Part shown: positions 13,122-13,803 of the stretch, one piece after another
Position numbering within the stretch: position 1 is the first letter of the stretch
How the letters are laid out: each line of letters begins with the position of its first letter
Assembly: GCA_002314465.1 (NCBI GenBank)
Contig: DCGA01000131.1
Span: 30,517 to 44,319 of the forward strand
DNA from: a bacterium UBA1790
GTDB taxonomy: Bacteria > Bacteroidota > Bacteroidia > Bacteroidales > Muribaculaceae
Direction of reading: 5' to 3'
DNA length: 13,803 nucleotides
Notes under the pieces: generated by a model
Database searches by the model: none
What the model was told of the DNA's origin: nothing
Seen by the model: the letters and a program-made list of their open reading frames with translations, nothing else
Made by a program: the position numbers and the translations under genes

Positions 13122-13803
13122 ATGAGACAAATACTTACTCTAACACTCGCACTGGCAACAATGTGGACAGCCGGCGCAAGCGACATCAAGGACAATAGCG
13201 ACCTAAAGCAAGTCGCCGAACAAGCTGTACAGTTTATCGCCGCACGCACCCCATCGACCAACACCGCTACGGGTCCACGCTCCACATCGGCGACCGATGC
13301 AAGCGGGTTTGTGATGATAAGCGATGTAATTCCTGATGTTGTGGTCGAACCACGCTATTACTCCAACTATAACTTTGTGGGAGTGAGGGTTGACGGATAT
13401 GAAGAACCCATAGCCATGTGCACACGCGAAGCGGCTGCAGCACTCAAACTGGTAGCCGACGAACTTCGTGTAAAAGGTTATTTGCTCAAGATATATGACG
13501 CCTACCGTCCGCAACAAGCAGTAGACCATTTCGTGAGATGGACCGCCGAGGCCGACACATCGACTAAGGCCGATTTTTACCCCGACTTTAAAGTGAAATC
13601 CAAACTGTTTCCCGACTATATCGCGAAAAAATCGGGACATACCAAGGGCAGCACACTGGACCTAACCATCGTACACGCCGACACCAAGGAAGAGGTGGAC
13701 ATGGGCGGCACGTTTGACTTCCTTGGCGTGATTTCGCACTACAAATACAACAAAATCACCAAGGAGCAACAGGAAAACCGCAAAATCTTGCATGACGCGA
13801 TGG
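13122..13803 (+). CDS. VanX/DdpX-like D-Ala-D-Ala dipeptidase (3' cut by window edge)
   Basis: The frame is open from the ATG at 13122 to the window end (227 residues seen). A signal peptide (MRQILTLTLALATMWTAGAS) implies export to the periplasm. The M15D dipeptidase domain then shows VVVEPRYYSNYNFVG (73-87), IYDAYRPQQA (124-133; Arg129 equals the transition-state Arg of VanX), SGHTKGSTLDLTI (171-183; His173 and Asp180 are the first two zinc ligands) and VDMGGTFDFLG (192-202). The catalytic Glu and third ligand (ExxHW) should lie just beyond the edge. These enzymes hydrolyse D-Ala-D-Ala, usually for peptidoglycan recycling in commensals; without VanH and VanA partners in view, vancomycin resistance is not implied. 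About 40 residues of linker (21-62) precede the domain. Confidence 0.92.
   Translation, partial: MRQILTLTLALATMWTAGASDIKDNSDLKQVAEQAVQFIAARTPSTNTATGPRSTSATDASGFVMISDVIPDVVVEPRYYSNYNFVGVRVDGYEEPIAMCTREAAAALKLVADELRVKGYLLKIYDAYRPQQAVDHFVRWTAEADTSTKADFYPDFKVKSKLFPDYIAKKSGHTKGSTLDLTIVHADTKEEVDMGGTFDFLGVISHYKYNKITKEQQENRKILHDAM

Noticed and set aside
13122..13803. Vancomycin resistance gene (vanX)
   Set aside because: Exported VanX-like dipeptidases are common in commensals; resistance needs VanH and VanA type partners, which are not seen in this window.

Overview
The window looks like a chromosomal piece from a Bacteroidales bacterium, possibly Muribaculaceae or a Prevotella-like gut lineage; the family-level guess is inference. 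The signs are Bacteroidetes-type promoters (a -7 box TAnnTTTG, several with TTTG or TTG 19 bases upstream), little use of Shine-Dalgarno sites, many exported proteins and lipoproteins, a DUF4465 protein with a GxNxMGQE-type tail, a family 5 glycoside hydrolase of mannanase type, and a VanX-like dipeptidase. No rRNA, tRNA, CRISPR array or classical insertion sequence was seen.

Layout. Positions 1-1597 (+) hold the end of an operon for an ABC-2 type exporter: two permease genes with an ATGA overlap. Positions 1605-2466 (-) are a two-gene unit: a nitroreductase gene broken by one in-frame amber codon, then a small lipoprotein that closely resembles the stefin type of cystatin. Positions 2467-2980 are AT-rich and lack a convincing protein gene, but contain a promoter for the nitroreductase unit, an orphan intrinsic terminator preceded by promoter-like boxes (candidate small RNA), and palindromes. 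Positions 2981-6570 (+) hold four exported proteins: DUF4465, the GH5 enzyme, an unrecognised lipoprotein and an unrecognised secreted protein. A shared terminator at 6589-6627 separates them from the minus-strand genes.

On the minus strand, 13006 down to 7546 is one tightly packed run of seven genes, led by a consensus promoter at 13028-13058: a two-DTG retropepsin-like protease, an FKBP prolyl isomerase, a threonine aldolase-like PLP enzyme, a RhuM-Doc (Fic fold) protein, an AlaX-like tRNA-editing domain protein, the thiol peroxidase Bcp and an AlkZ-related protein. A DUF1294 membrane protein and a sugar/maltose O-acetyltransferase follow at 7478-6640. A divergent plus-strand gene at the right edge encodes a VanX-like D-Ala-D-Ala dipeptidase cut by the window end.

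The most striking structure is around the RhuM-Doc gene. A perfect 29-base direct repeat lies at 9194-9222 and 10231-10259, 1037 bases apart. It makes the RhuM-Doc protein and the downstream AlaX-like protein share the N-terminal string EPILNEHNKA. Removing one repeat plus the stretch between them would leave an intact AlaX gene starting 3 bases after the aldolase stop. I read this as a promoterless one-gene cassette that inserted into the start of the AlaX gene and re-supplied that gene's 5' end, keeping both genes translatable inside the operon.
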